Assembly (NCBI RefSeq): GCF_051401765.1 | Contig: NW_027480481.1 | Location: 1,364,001 to 1,428,000, forward strand | Length of the DNA stretch: 64,000 nucleotides | From: Calliopsis andreniformis | Lineage: Eukaryota > Arthropoda > Insecta > Hymenoptera > Andrenidae | Reading direction: 5' to 3' | In this document: positions 24,601 through 39,099 of the stretch, piece after piece | Numbering within the stretch: position 1 is the first letter of the stretch | How the letters are laid out: each line of letters starts with the position of its first letter | Position numbers and translations under genes: made by a program | The notes under the pieces: model-generated | What the model was told of the DNA's origin: nothing | Seen by the model: only the letters and a program-made list of their open reading frames with translations | The model's database searches: none

Positions 24601-24978
24601 CTCAGTCCTCAGTCCTCAACCATCAATCCTCAATTCTCAATACTCAATAGAATATCCTGAATTCTCAGGGTTCAATACTCAAACCTCAATCCTCAACCCT
24701 CAGCCCTCATCCTCCATCATCAATCCTCAATCCTCAATCTTCAATCCTCAGTACTCAATATTCAATCCCCAACACTCAATCCTCAATCCTCAATCCTCAA
24801 TCCTCAATCCTCAATCCTCAATCCTCAATCTTCAATCCTCAATATTCAATCATCAACCCTCAATCCTCAATCCTCAATCCTCGGTGATCAATCCTCAATC
24901 TTTAATACACAATCCTCAATCCTCAATCCTCAATCCTCAATCCTCAATCCTCAATCCGCATTTCTCAAACCTCAATCC
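15513..24978 (+). repeat. Tandem segmental duplication, copy 2
   Basis: This copy of 1-9466 starts inside the transposon and runs into the satellite at a constant offset of 15,512 bp. It carries the same marker boxes, for example dyad boxes near 17986, 18857, 19483, 20158, 20861, 21836, 22553, 23312 and 24650, and a GTGATCAATAC box at 23560. It differs at a few single bases: TCAATATTC for TCAATCTTC near 18061, a TCAACCCGC unit near 19020, and CAGCCCCC near 24549. It contains no gene. At 24979 it jumps to the sequence corresponding to 11980. Confidence 0.93.
15667..15669 (+). other. Right target-site duplication (TAA)
   Basis: TAA follows the CAGTG terminus and is then followed by TCAATCTCCAATCCTAG, the same continuation as at the empty sites. 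It also follows the truncated copy at 155-157. Confidence 0.88.
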
Positions 24979-26590
24979 CCAACCCTCAGACATCATCCTC
25001 AATCCTTAATCCTCAATCCTCAATCCTCAACCTTCAATCCTCAATCCTCAATACTCAATCTTCAATCCTCAATCCTCAGCCCTCAAACCTCAATTCTGAA
25101 TCCTCAATACTCAACCTTCAATCCTCAATCCTGAGTCCTCAGTACTCAACCATCAATCCTCAATTCCCAATACTCAATAGAATATCCTGAATTCTCAGGA
25201 TTCAATACTCAAACCTCAATCCTCAACCCTCAGCCCTCATCCTCCATCATCAATCCTCAATCCTCAATCCTCAATCTTCAATCCTCAGTACTCAATATTC
25301 AATCCCCAATCCTCAATACTCAATCCTCAATCCTCAATTCTGAATCCTCAATACTCAACCTTCAATCCTCAATCCTGAGTCCTCAGTACTCAACCATCAA
25401 TCCTCAATTCCCAATACTCAATAGAATATCCTGAATTCTCAGGATTCAATACTCAAACCTCAATCCTCAACCCTCAGCCCTCATCCTCCACCATCAATCC
25501 TCAATCCTCAATCCTCAATCTTCAATCCTCAGTACTCAATATTCAATCCCCAATCCTCAATCCTCAATCCTCAATCCTCAATCCTCAATCCTCAATCCTC
25601 AACACTCAATCCTCATTCCTCAAACCTCAATCCTAAACCCTCAGTCCTCATCCTCAATTCTCAATCCTCAATCCTCAATCCTCAATCCTCAATCTTCAAT
25701 CCTCAATAATCGATCTCAAATCCTAGATCCTCAATACACAATCATCAATCCTTAATTCTCAACCTTCAATCCTCAATCCCCAGTCTTCAATCTTCAATCC
25801 TCAATGCTCAATCCTCAATGCTCAATTCTCAATCCTCAATCCTCAATCCTCAGTCGTCAAACCTCAATCCCTGACCCTCTGCCCTCATCCTCAACCCTCA
25901 GTCTTTAATCCTCAGTCCTCAGTCCTCAAACCTCAATCCTCAACCCTCAGACATCATCCTCAATCCTCAATCCTCAATCCTCAATCTTCAATCCCTAATA
26001 CTCAATCTTCAATCCTCAATCCTCAGTCCCCAAACCTCAATCCTGAATCTTCAATACTCAACCTTCAAGCCTCAATCCTCAGTCCTCAATACTCAACCAT
26101 CAATCCTCAATTCTCAATACTCAATAGAATATCCTGAATTCTCAGGACTCAATACTCAAACCTCAAACCTCAACCCTCAGCGCTCATCCTCCATCCTCAA
26201 TCCTCAATCTTCAATCCTCAATAATCAATCTCCAATCCTACATCCTCAATCCCCAATCCTCAATCCTTAATCCTCAATCTTCAATCCTCAATCGCCAGTC
26301 CTCAATCTTCAATCCTCAATGCTCAATCCTCAACCCTCAAGCCTCACTCCTCAATCCTCAATCCTCAATCCTCAAACCTCAATCCTCAACCGTCAGTCCT
26401 CGTCCGCAATCCTCAACCCTCAATCCTCAATCCCCAATCTTCAATCTCCAATCCTAGATCCTCAATCCTCAATCCTCAATCCCCAATCTTCAATCCTCAA
26501 TAATCAATCGCCAATCCTAGATCCTCAATCCTCAATCCTCAATCCCCAATCTTCAATCCTCAATAATCAATCTCCAATCCTAGATCCTTA
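24979..26590 (+). repeat. Mosaic satellite block
   Basis: From 24979 to about 26029 the sequence follows 11980-13030 at offset 12,999. From about 26030 it follows instead the stretch starting near 5248, recognised by GTCCCCAAACC and the rare CTCAAACCTCAAACC and CAGCGCTCATCC units, down to a CTAGATCC trio ending near 26584. The block is therefore a patchwork of pieces that lie far apart in the first unit, as expected of repeated unequal exchange or gene conversion. No gene. Confidence 0.75.
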
Positions 26591-29500
26591 ACCCTCAATC
26601 CTCAACCCTCAATCCTCAATCCTCACTCTTCAACCCTCAATACTCAATCCTCAATCTTCAATCCTCCATCAACAATCCTGAATTCTCAATCCTCAATCGT
26701 CAGTCCTCAGTCGTCAAACCTCAATCCCCGACCCTCAGCCCTCATCCTCAATCCTCAGTCCTCAATCCTAAGTCCTCAGTCCTCAAACCTCAATCCTCAA
26801 CCCTCAGACATCATCCTCAATCCTTAATCCTCAATCCTCAATCCTCAACCTTCAATCCTCAATACTCAATCTTCAATCCTCAATCCTCAGCCCTCAAACC
26901 TCAATACTGAATCCTCAATACTCAACCTTCAATCCTCAATCTTCAGTCCTCAGTACTCAACCATCGATCCTCAATTCTCAGTACTCAATAGAATATCCTG
27001 AATTCTCAGGACTCAATACTCAAACCTCAATCCTCAACCCTCAGCCCTCATCCTCCATCCTCAATCCTCTATCCTCAATACCCAATCATCAATCTTCAAT
27101 CCTCAATCATCAATCCGCAATTCTCAATCCTCATACCTCAATCCTCAGTCGTCAAACCTCAATCCCTGACCCTCTGCCCTCATCCTCAACCCTCAGTCTT
27201 CAATCCTCAGTCCTCAGTCCTCAAACCTCAATCCTCAAACCTCTGACATCATCCTCAATCCTCAATCCTCAATCCTCAATCCTCAATCTTCAATCCCTAA
27301 TACTCAATCTTCAATCCTCAATCCTCAGTCGTCAAACCTCAATCCTGAATCTTCAGTACTCAACCTTCAAGCCTCAATCCTCAGTCCTCAATCCTCGATC
27401 CTCAATCTTCAATCCTCAATATCCAATCTTCAATCCTCAATCCTCAATCCTCAATCCTCAATCCTCAACCCTCAGACATCATCCTCAATCCTTAATCCTC
27501 AATCCTCAATCCTCAACCTTCAATCCTCAATACTCAATCTTCAATCCGCAATCCTCAGCCCTCAAACCTCAATTCTGAATCCTCAATACTCAACCTTCAA
27601 TCCTCAATCCTGAGTCCTCAGTACTCAACCATCAATCCTCAATTCCCAATACTCAATAGAATATCCTGAATTCTCAGGATTCAATACTCAAACCTCAATC
27701 CTCAACCCTCAGCCCTCATCCTCCATCATCAATCCTCAATCCACAATCCTCAATCTTCAATCCTCAGTACTCAATATTCAATCCCCAATCCTCAATCCTC
27801 AATCCTCAATCCTCAATCCTCAATCCTCAATCCTCAACCCTCAATCCTCATTCCTCAAACCTCAATCCTCAACCCTCAGTCCTCATCCTCAATTCTCAAT
27901 CCTCAATCCTCAATCCTCAATCCTCAATCCTCAATCTTCAATCCTCAATAATCGATCTCCAATCCTAGATCCTCAATACACAATCATCAATCCTTAATTC
28001 TCAACCTTCAATCCTCAATCCCCAGTCTTCAATCTTCAATCCTCAATGCTCAATCCTCAATGCTCAATCCTCAGTCCTCAATCCTCAGTCCTCAATCCTC
28101 AAACCTCAATCCTCTACCGTCAGTCCTCGTCCTCAATCCTCAAACCTCAATCCTCAATCCTCAATATTCAATCATCGATACTCAATCTTCAATCCTCAAT
28201 CCTCAATCCTCAATCCTCAATCCTCAATCCTCAATCCTCAATCTTCAATCCTCAATCCTCAATCGTCAATCCTCAATCCTCAATTTTCAATCCTCAATAC
28301 TCAATTTTCAATCCTCAATCCTGAATCCTCAATCCTCAATTCTCAATCCTCAATCCTCTGTCCTCAGTCCTCAAACCTCAATCCTCAACACTCAGCCCTC
28401 ATCCTCCATCCTCAATCCTTAATCATCAATCCTCAATCTTGAATCCTCAATATTCAATCATCAACCCTCGATCCTCAACCCTCAATCCTCCATCCTCAAT
28501 CCTCAGTGATCAATACTCAATCTTTAATACACAATCCTCAATCCTCGATCCTCAATCCTCAATCCTCAATCCTCAACCCTCATTTCTCAAACCTCAATCC
28601 TCAACCCTCAGTCCTCATCCTCATTTCTCAATTCTCAATCCTCAATCATCAATCCTCAATCTTCAATCCTCAATAATCAATCTCCAATTCTAGATCCTCA
28701 ATCCTCAATCCTCAATCCTCAATCTGCAATCCTCAATAATCAATCTCCAATCCTAGTTCCTCAATCCTCAATCCTTAATCCTCAATCCTCAAACCTCATT
28801 CTTCAATCCTCAATACCCAATCCTCAATCTTCAATCCTCAATCATCAATCCTCAATTCTCAATCCTCAATCCTCAATCCTCAGTCGTCAAACCTCAATCC
28901 CTGACCTTCTGCCCTCATCCTCAACCCTCAGTCTTCAATCCTCAGTCTTCAGTCCTCAAACCTCTCTCCTCAACCCTCAGACATCATCCTCAATCCTCAA
29001 TCCTCAATTCTCAATCCTCAATCTTCAATCCCTAATACTCAATCTTCAATCCTCAATGCTCAGTCCTCAAACCTCAATCCTGAATCTTCAATACTCAACC
29101 TTCAAGCCTCAATCCTCAGTCCTCAATCCTCGATCCTCAATCTTCAATCCTCAATCCTCAATCCTCAATCCTCAATCCTCAATCCTCAGTGATCAATACT
29201 CAATCTTCAATACTCAATCATCGATCCTCAACCCTCAATCCTCAATCCTCAATCCTCAATCCTCAATCCTCATTTCTCAAACCTCAATCCTCAACCCTCT
29301 GACCTCATCCTCAATTCTCAACTCTAAATCCTCAATCATCAATCCTCAATCTTCAATCCTCATTAATCAATCTCCAATCCTAGATCCTCAATCCTCAATC
29401 CTCAATCCCCAATCTTCAATCCTCAATAATCAATCTCCAATCCTAGATCCTCAACCCTGAATCCTCAATCCTCAATCCTCAATCCTCATTCTTCAATCCT

Positions 29501-32500
29501 CAATAGCCAGTCCTCAATCTTCAATCCTCAATCATCAATCCTCAATTCTCAATCCTCAATCCTCAATCCTCAGTCGTCAAACCTCAATCCCTGACCCTCT
29601 GCCCTCATCCTCAACCCTCAGTCTTCAATCCACAGTCCTCAGTCCTCAAACCTCTCTCCTCAACCCTCAGACATCATCCTCAATCCTCAATCCTCAATCC
29701 TCAATCCTCAATCTTCAATCCCTAATACTCAATCTTCTATCCTCAATGCTCAGTCCTCAAACCTCAATCCCGAATCTTCAATACTCAACCTTCAAGCCTC
29801 AATCCTCAGTCCTCAATCCTCGATCCTCAATCTTCAATCCTCAATATCCAATCTTCAATCCTCAATCCTCAATCCTCAATCCTCAAGCCTCAATTTTCAA
29901 TATTCAATCCTCAATCCTCAGAACTCAATCATCAATATTCAACCCTCAGTCCTCGTCCTCAATCCACAACCCTCAATCGTCAATCCTCAATCTTCAATCA
30001 TCAATATTCAATCTTCAATCCTCAATCCTCAATCCTCAATCCTCAACCCTCAATCCTCATTCCTCAAACCTCAATCCTCAACCCTCAGTCCTCATCCTCA
30101 ATTCTCAATCCTCAATCCTCAATCCTCAATCCTCAATCTTCAATCCTCAATAATCGATCTCCAATCCTAGATCCTCAATACACAATCATCAATCCTTAAT
30201 TCTCAACCTTCAATCCTCAATCCCCAGTCTTCAATCTTCAATCCTCAATGCTCAATCCTCAATGCTCAATCCTCAGTCCTCAATCCTCAGTCCTCAATAC
30301 TCAAACCTCAATCCTCAACCGTCAGTCCTCGTCCTCAATCCTCAAACCTCAATCCTCAATCCTCAATATTCAATCATCGATACTCAATCTTCAATCCTCA
30401 ATCCTCAATCCTCAATCCTCAATCCTCAATCCTCAATCCTCAATCTTCAATCCTCAATCCTCAATCGTCAATCCTCAATCCTCAATTTTCAATCCTCAAT
30501 ACTCAATTTTCAATCCTCAATCCTGAATCCTCAATCCTCAATTCTCAATCCTCAATCCTCTGTCCTCAGTCCTCAAACCTCAATCCTCAATCCTCAATCC
30601 TCAGTGATCAATACTCAATCTTCAATACTCAATCATCGATCCTCAGTCCTCAGCCGTCAAACCTCAATCCCCGACCCTCAGCCCTCATCCTCAATCCTCA
30701 GTCCTCAATCCTCAGTCCTCAGTCCTCAAACCTCAATCCTCAAACCTCAGACATCATCCTCAATCCTCAATCCTCAATGCTCAATCCTCAATCTTCAATC
30801 CTCAATACTCAATCTTCAATCCTCAATCCTCAGTCCTCAAACCTCAATTCTGAATCCTCAATACTCAACCTTCAATCCTCAATGCTCAGTCCTCAGTACT
30901 CAACCATCAATCCTCAATTCCCAATACTCAATAGAATATCCTGAATTCTCAGGATTCAATACTCAAACCTCAATCCTCAACCCTCAGCCCTCATCCTCCA
31001 TCATCAATCCTCAATCCACAATCCTCAATCTTCAATCCTCAGTACTCAATATTCAATCCCCAATCCTCAATCCTCAATCCTCAATCCTCAATCCTCAATC
31101 CTCAATCCTCAACCCTCAATCCTCATTCCTCAAACCTCAATCCTCAACCCTCAGTCGTCATCCTCAATTCTCAATCCTCAATCCTCAATCCTCAATCCTC
31201 AATCTTCAATCCTCAATAATCGATCTCCAATCCTAGATCCTCAATACACAATCATCAATCCTTAATTCTCAACCTTCAATCCTCAATCCCCAGTCTTCAA
31301 TCTTCAATCCTCAATGCTCAATCCTCAATGCTCAATTCTCAATTCTCAATCCTCAATCCTCAGCCGTCAAACCTCAATCCCTGACCCTCTGCCCTCATCC
31401 TCAACCCTCAGTCTTTAATCCTCAGTCCTCAGTCCTCAAACCTCAATCCTCAACCCTCAGACATCATCCTCAATCCTCAATCCTCAATCCTCAATCCTCA
31501 ATCCTCAATCCTCAATCCTCAATCTTCAATCCCTAATACTCAATCTTCAATCCTCAATCCTCAGTCCCCAAACCTCAATCCTGAATCTTCAATACTCAAC
31601 CTTCAAGCCTCAATCCTCAGTCCTCAATACTCAACCATCAATCCTCAATTCTCAATACTCAATAGAATATCCTGAATTCTCAGGACTCAATACTCAAACC
31701 TCAATCCTCAACCCTCAGCCCTCATCCTCCATCCTCAATCCTCAATCCTCAATCTTCAATCCTCAATAATCAATCTCCAATCCTACATCCTCAATCCCCA
31801 ATCCTCAATCCTTAATCCTCAATCTTCAATCCTCAATCGCCAGTCCTCAATCTTCAATCCTCAATGCTCAATCCTCAACCCTCAAGCCTCAGTCCTCAAT
31901 CCTCAATCCTCAATCCTCAAACCTCAATCCTCAACCGTCAGTCCTCGTCCGCAATCCTCAACCCTCAATCCTCAATCCCCAATCTTCAATCTCCAATCCT
32001 AGATCCTCAATCCTCAATCCTCAATCCCCAATCTTCAATCCTCAATAATCAATCTCCAATCCTAGATCCTCAATCCTCAAATCCTCAATCCCCAATCTTC
32101 AATCCTCAATAATCAATCTCCAATCCTAGATCCTCAACCCTCAATCCTCAATCCTCAATCCTCAATCCTCACTCTTCAATCCTCAATACCCAATCCTCAA
32201 TCTTCAATCCTCCATCAACAATCCTGAATTCTCAATCCTCAATCCTCAGCCCTCAGTCGTCAAACCACAATCCCCGACCCTCAGCACTCATCCTCAAGCC
32301 TCAGTCCTCAATCCTAAGTCCTCAGTCTTCAAACCTCAATCCTCAACCCTCAGACATCATCCTCAATCCTTAATCCTCAATCCTCAATCCTCAACCTTCA
32401 GTCGTCAATACTCAATCTTCAATCCTCAATCCTCTGCCCTCAAACCTCAATTCTGAATCCTCAATACTCAACCTTCAATCCTCAGTCCTCAGTCCTCAGT

Positions 32501-33800
32501 ACTCAACCATCAATCCTCAATTCTCAATACTCAATAGAATATCCTGAATTCTCAGGATTCAATACTCAAACCTCAATCCTCAACCCTCAGCCCTCATCCT
32601 CCATCATCAATCCCCAATCCTCAATCCTCAATCTTCAATCCTCAGTACTCAATATTCAATCCCCAATCCTCAATCCTCAATCCTCAATCCTCAATCCTCA
32701 ATCCTCGATCCTCAATCCTCAATCCTCAACCCTCAATCCTCATTCCTCAAACCTCAATCCTCAACCCTCAGTCCTCATCCTCAATTCTCAATCCTCAATC
32801 CTCAATCCTCAATCCTCAATCCTCAATCTTCAATCCTCAATAATCAATCTCCAATCCTAGATCCTCAATCCACAATCTTCAATCCTTAATTCTCAATCTT
32901 CAATCCTCAATCCCCAGTCTTCAATTTTCAATCCTCAATGCTCAATCCTCAATCCTCAATCCTCAGTCCTCAATCGTCAGTCCTCAATCCTCAATCCTCA
33001 ATCCTCATTCTTCAATCCTCAATACCCAATCCTCAACCTTCAATCCTCTATCAACAATCCTGAATTCTCAATCCTCAATCCTCAGTCCTCAGTCGTCAAA
33101 CCTCAATCCCCGAACCTCAGCCCTCATCCTCAATCCTCAGTCCTCAATCCTCAGTCCTCAGTCCTCAAACCTCAATCCTCAACCCTCAGACATCATCCTC
33201 AATCCTTAATCCTCAATCCTCAATCCTCAACCTTCAATCCTCAATACTCAATCTTCAATCCTCAATCCTCAGCCCTCAATCCTCAATTCTGAATCCTCAA
33301 TACTCAACCTTCAATCCTCAATCCTCAGTCCTCAGTACTCAACCATCAACCCTCAATTCTCAATACTCAATAGAATATCCTGAATTCTCAGGGTTCAATA
33401 CTCAAACCTCAATCCTCAACCCTCAGCCCTCATCCTCCATCATCAATCCTCAATCCTCAATCTTCAATCCTCAGTACTCAATATTCAATCCCCAACACTC
33501 AATCCTCAATCCTCAATCCTCAATCCTCAATCCTCAATCCTCAATCTTCAATCCTCAATATTCAATCATCAACACTCAATCCTCAATCCTCAATCCTCAG
33601 TGATCAATACTCAATCTTTAATACACAATCCTCAATCCTCAATCCTCAATCCTCAATCCTCAATCCTCAATCCTCATTTCTCAAACCTCAATCCTCAACC
33701 TTCAGTCCTCATCCTCAAACCTCAATCCTCAACCGTCAGTCCTCGTCCTCAATCCTCAACCCTCAATCCTCAATCCCCAATCTTCAATCTCCAATCCTAG
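26591..33800 (+). repeat. Heptamer satellite, about 7.2-7.4-kb super-repeat, copy 1
   Basis: Satellite without genes. The stretch from about 26.6 to 30.5 kb is repeated at 33.9-38.6 kb with an offset that drifts (7,343 near 26.58 kb, 7,232 near 27.66 kb, 7,225 at 28.05-29.4 kb, 7,336 near 30.2 kb) as whole or part units were gained or lost. A smaller period is visible inside: the block starting CAATGCTCAATCCTCAGTCC at 28046 recurs at 30248. An empty transposon site lies at 28737-28739. The longest forward open frame (30262-31236, 324 codons) is read-through of the satellite, (ILNPQSS)n-like. Confidence 0.8.
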
Positions 33801-36800
33801 ATCCTCAATCCTCAATCCTCAATCCCCAATCTTCAATCCTCAATAATCAATCTCCAATCCTAGATCCTCAATCCTCAATCCTCAATCCCCAATCTTCAAT
33901 CCTCAATAATCAATCTCCAATCCTAGATCCTTAACCCTCAATCCTCAATCCTCAATCCTCAATCCAAACTCTTCAACCCTCAATACCCAATCCTCAATCT
34001 TCAATCCTCCATCAACAATCCTGAATTCTCAATCCTCAATCCTCAGTCCTCAGTCGTCAAACCTCAATCCCCGACCCTCAGCCCTCATCCTCAATCCTCA
34101 GCCCTCAATCCTAAGTCCTCAGTCCTCAAACCTGAATCCTCAACCCTCAGACATCATCCTCAATCCTTAATCCTCAATCCTCAATCCTCAACCTTCAATC
34201 CTCAATACTCAATCTTCAATCATCAATCCTCAGCCCTCAAACCTCAATACTGAATCCTCAATACTCAACCTTCAATCCTCAATCTTCAGTCCTCAGTACT
34301 CAACCATCGATCCTCAATTCTCAGTACTCAATAGAATATCCTGAATTCTCAGGACTCAATACTCAAACCTCAATCCTCAACCCTCAGCCCTCATCCTCCA
34401 TCCTCAATCCTCTATCCTCAATACCCAATCCACAATCTTCAATCCTCAATCATCAATCCTCAATTCTCAATCCTCAATCCTCAATCCTCAGTCGTCAAAC
34501 CTCAATCCCTGACCCTCTGCCCTCATCCTCAACCCTCAGTCTTCAATCCTCAGTCCTCAGTCCTCAAACCTCAATCCTCAAACCTCTGACATCATCCTCA
34601 ATCCTCAATCCTCAATCCTCAATCCTCAATCTTCAATCCCTAATACACAATCTTCAATCCTCAATCCTCTGTCCTCAAACCTCAATCCTGAATCTTCAAT
34701 ACTCAGCCTTCAAGCCTCAATCCTCAGTCCTCAATCCTCGATCCTCAATCTTCAATCCTCAATATCCAATCTTCAATCCTCAATCCTCTGCCCTCAAACA
34801 TCAATTCTGAATCCTCAATACTCAACCTTCAATCCTCAATCCTGAGTCCTCAGTACTCAACCATCAATCCTCAATTCCCAATACTCAATAGAATATCCTG
34901 AATTCTCAGGATTCAATACTCAAACCTCAATCCTCAACCCTCAGCCCTCATCCTCCATCATCAATCCTCTATCCTCAATCCTCAATCTTCAATCCTCAGT
35001 ACTCAATATTCAATCCCCAATCCTCAATCCTCAATCCTCAATCCTCAATCCTCAATCCTCAATCCTCAACCCTCAATCCTCATTCCTCAAACCTCAATCC
35101 TCAACCCTCAGTCCTCATCCTCAATTCTCAATCCTCAATCCTCAATCCTCAATCCTCAATCTTCAATCCTCAATAATCGATCTCCAATCCTAGATCCTCA
35201 ATACACAATCATCAATCCTTAATTCTCAACCTTCAATCCTCAATCCCCAGTCTTCAATCTTCAATCCTCAATGCTCAATCCTCAATGCTCAATCCTCAGT
35301 CCTCAATCCTCAGTCCTCAATCCTCAAACCTCAATCCTCTACCGTCAGTCCTCGTCCTCAATCCTCAAACCTCAATCCTCAATCCTCAATATTCAATCAT
35401 CGATACTCAATCTTCAATCCTCAATCCTCAATCCTCAATCCTCAATCCTCAATCCTCAATCCTCAATCTTCAATCCTCAATCCTCAATCGTCAATCCTCA
35501 ATCCTCAATTTTCAATCCTCAATACTCAATTTTCAATCCTCAATCCTGAATCCTCAATCCTCAATTCTCAATCCTCAATCCTCTGTCCTCAGTCCTCAAA
35601 CCTCAATCCTCAACACTCAGCCCTCATCCTCCATCCTCAATCCTTAATCATCAATCCTCAATCTTGAATCCTCAATATTCAATCATCAACCCTCGATCCT
35701 CAACCCTCAATCCTCCATCCTCAATCCTCAGTGATCAATACTCAATCTTTAATACACAATCCTCAATCCTCGATCCTCAATCCTCAATCCTCAATCCTCA
35801 ACCCTCATTTCTCAAACCTCAATCCTCAACCCTCAGTCCTCATCCTCATTTCTCAATTCTCAATCCTCAATCATCAATCCTCAATCTTCAATCCTCAATA
35901 ATCAATCTCCAATTCTAGATCCTCAATCCTCAATCCTCAATCCTCAATCTGCAATCCTCAATAATCAATCTCCAATCCTAGTTCCTCAATCCTCAATCCT
36001 CAATCCTCAATCCTCAAACCTCATTCTTCAATCCTCAATACCCAATCCTCAATCTTCAATCCTCAATCATCAATCCTCAATTCTCAATCCTCAATCCTCA
36101 ATCCTCAGTCGTCAAACCTCAATCCCTGACCTTCTGCCCTCATCCTCAACCCTCAGTCTTCAATCCTCAGTCTTCAGTCCTCAAACCTCTCTCCTCAACC
36201 CTCAGACATCATCCTCAATCCTCAATCCTCAATTCTCAATCCTCAATCTTCAATCCCTAATACTCAATCTTCAATCCTCAATGCTCAGTCCTCAAACCTC
36301 AATCCTGAATCTTCAATACTCAACCTTCAAGCCTCAATCCTCAGTCCTCAATCCTCGATCCTCAATCTTCAATCCTCAATCCTCAATCCTCAATCCTCAC
36401 TCTTCAACCCTCAGTGATCAATACTCAATCTTCAATACTCAATCATCGATCCTCAACCCTCAATCCTCAATCCTCAATCCTCAATCCTCAATCCTCATTT
36501 CTCAAACCTCAATTCTCAACCCTCAGTCCTCATCCTCAATTCTCAATCCTCAATCCTCAATCCTCAATCCTCTATTCTCAATACTCAATCTTCAATCCTC
36601 AATCCTCAATCCTCAATCCTCATTTCTCAAACCTCAATCCTCAACCCTCTGACCTCATCCTCAATTCTCAACTCTAAATCCTCAATCATCAATCCTCAAT
36701 CTTCAATCCTCATTAATCAATCTCCAATCCTAGATCCTCAATCCTCAATCCTCAATCCCCAATCTTCAATCCTCAATAATCAATCTCCAATCCTAGATCC

Positions 36801-37061
36801 TCAACCCTGAATCCTCAATCCTCAATCCTCAATCCTCATTCTTCAATCCTCAATAGCCAGTCCTCAATCTTCAATCCTCAATCATCAATCCTCAATTCTC
36901 AATCCTCAATCCTCAATCCTCAGTCGTCAAACCTCAATCCCTGACCCTCTGCCCTCATCCTCAACCCTCAGTCTTCAATCCACAGTCCTCAGTCCTCAAA
37001 CCTCTCTCCTCAACCCTCAGACATCATCCTCAATCCTCAATCCTCAATCTTCAATCCCTAA

Positions 37062-38609
37062 TACTCAATCTTCTATCCTCAATGCTCAGTCCTCAAACCT
37101 CAATCCCGAATCTTCAATACTCAACCTTCAAGCCTCAATCCTCAGTCCTCAATCCTCGATCCTCAATCTTCAATCCTCAATATCCAATCTTCAATCCTCA
37201 ATCCTCAATCCTCAATCCTCAAGCCTCAATTTTCAATATTCAATCCTCAATCCTCAGAACTCAATCATCAATATTCAACCCTCAGTCCTCGTCCTCAATC
37301 CACAACCCTCAATCGTCAATCCTCAATCTTCAATCATCAATATTCAATCTTCAATCCTCAATCCTCAATCCTCAATCCTCAACCCTCAATCCTCATTCCT
37401 CAAACCTCAATCCTCAACCCTCAGTCCTCATCCTCAATTCTCAATCCTCAATCCTCAATCCTCAATCCTCAATCTTCAATCCTCAATAATCGATCTCCAA
37501 TCCTAGATCCTCAATACACAATCATCAATCCTTAATTCTCATCCTTCAATCCTCAATCCCCAGTCTTCAATCTTCAATCCTCAATGCTCAATCCTCAATG
37601 CTCAATCCTCAGTCCTCAATCCTCAGTCCTCAATACTCAAACCTCAATCCTCAACCGTCAGTCCTCGTCCTCAATCCTCAAACCTCAATCCTCAATCCTC
37701 AATATTCAATCATCGATACTCAATCTTCAATCCTCAATCCTCAATCCTCAATCCTCAATACTCAATCCTCAATCCTCAATCTTCAATCCTCAATCCTCAA
37801 TCGTCAATCCTCAATCCTCAATCTTCAATCCCTAATACTCAATCTTCTATCCTCAATGCTCAGTCCTCAAACCTCAATCCCGAATCTTCAATACTCAACC
37901 TTCAAGCCTCAATCCTCAGTCCTCAATCCTCGATCCTCAATCTTCAATCCTCAATATCCAATCTTCAATCCTCAATACTCAATCCTCAATCCTCAAGCCT
38001 CAATTTTCAATATTCAATCCTCAATCCTCAGAACTCAATCATCAATATTCAACCCTCAGTCCTCGTCCTCAATCCACAACCCTCAATCGTCAATCCTCAA
38101 TCTTCAATCATCAATATTCAATCTTCAATCCTCAATCCTCAATCCTCAATCCTCAACCCTCAATCCTCATTCCTCAAACCTCAATCCTCAACCCTCAGTC
38201 CTCATCCTCAATTCTCAATCCTCAATCCTCAATCCTCAATCCTCAATCTTCAATCCTCAATAATCGATCTCCAATCCTAGATCCTCAATACACAATCATC
38301 AATCCTTAATTCTCAACCTTCAATCCTCAATCCCCAGTCTTCAATCTTCAATCCTCAATGCTCAATCCTCAATGCTCAATCCTCAGTCCTCAATCCTCAG
38401 TCCTCAATACTCAAACCTCAATCCTCAACCGTCAGTCCTCGTCCTCAATCCTCAAACCTCAATCCTCAATCCTCAATATTCAATCATCGATACTCAATCT
38501 TCAATCCTCAATCCTCAATCCTCAATCCTCAATCCTCAATCCTCAATCCTCAATCTTCAATCCTCAATCCTCAATCGTCAATCCTCAATCCTCAATTTTC
38601 AATCCTCAA
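37062..38609 (+). repeat. 774-bp tandem duplication, two copies
   Basis: The segment with CAATGCTCAGTCCTC (about 37080) followed by CAATCCCGAATC is repeated 774 bp later (about 37854), and the CAATGCTCAATCC block at 37584 recurs at 38358. The copies are roughly 37062-37835 and 37836-38609; edges cannot be placed to the base in a satellite. The earlier super-repeat copy (29.7-30.5 kb) has this segment once, so the duplication is younger than the super-repeat. 774 is not a multiple of 7 (remainder 4), unlike most other duplications here, because the segment holds some 6- and 8-base units. Confidence 0.85.
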
Positions 38610-39099
38610 TACTCAATTTTCAATCCTCAATCCTGAATCCTCAATCCTCAATTCTCAATCCTCAATCCTCTGTCCTCAGTCCTCAAACCTCAATCCTCAA
38701 TCCTCAATCCTCAGTGATCAATACTCAATCTTCAATACTCAATCATCGATCCTCAGTCCTCAGCCGTCAAACCTCAATCCCCGACCCTCAGCCCTCATCC
38801 TCAATCCTCAGTCCTCAATCCTCAGTCCTCAGTCCTCAAACCTCAATCCTCAAACCTCAGACATCATCCTCAATCCTCAATCCTCAATGCTCAATCCTCA
38901 ATCTTCAATCCTCAATACTCAATCTTCAATCCTCAATCCTCAGTCCTCAAACCTCAATTCTGAATCCTCAATACTCAACCTTCAATCCTCAATGCTCAGT
39001 CCTCAGTACTCAACCATCAATCCTCAATTCTCAATACTCAATAGAATATACTGAATTCTAAGGATTCAATACTCAAACCTCAATCCTCAACCCTCAGCC

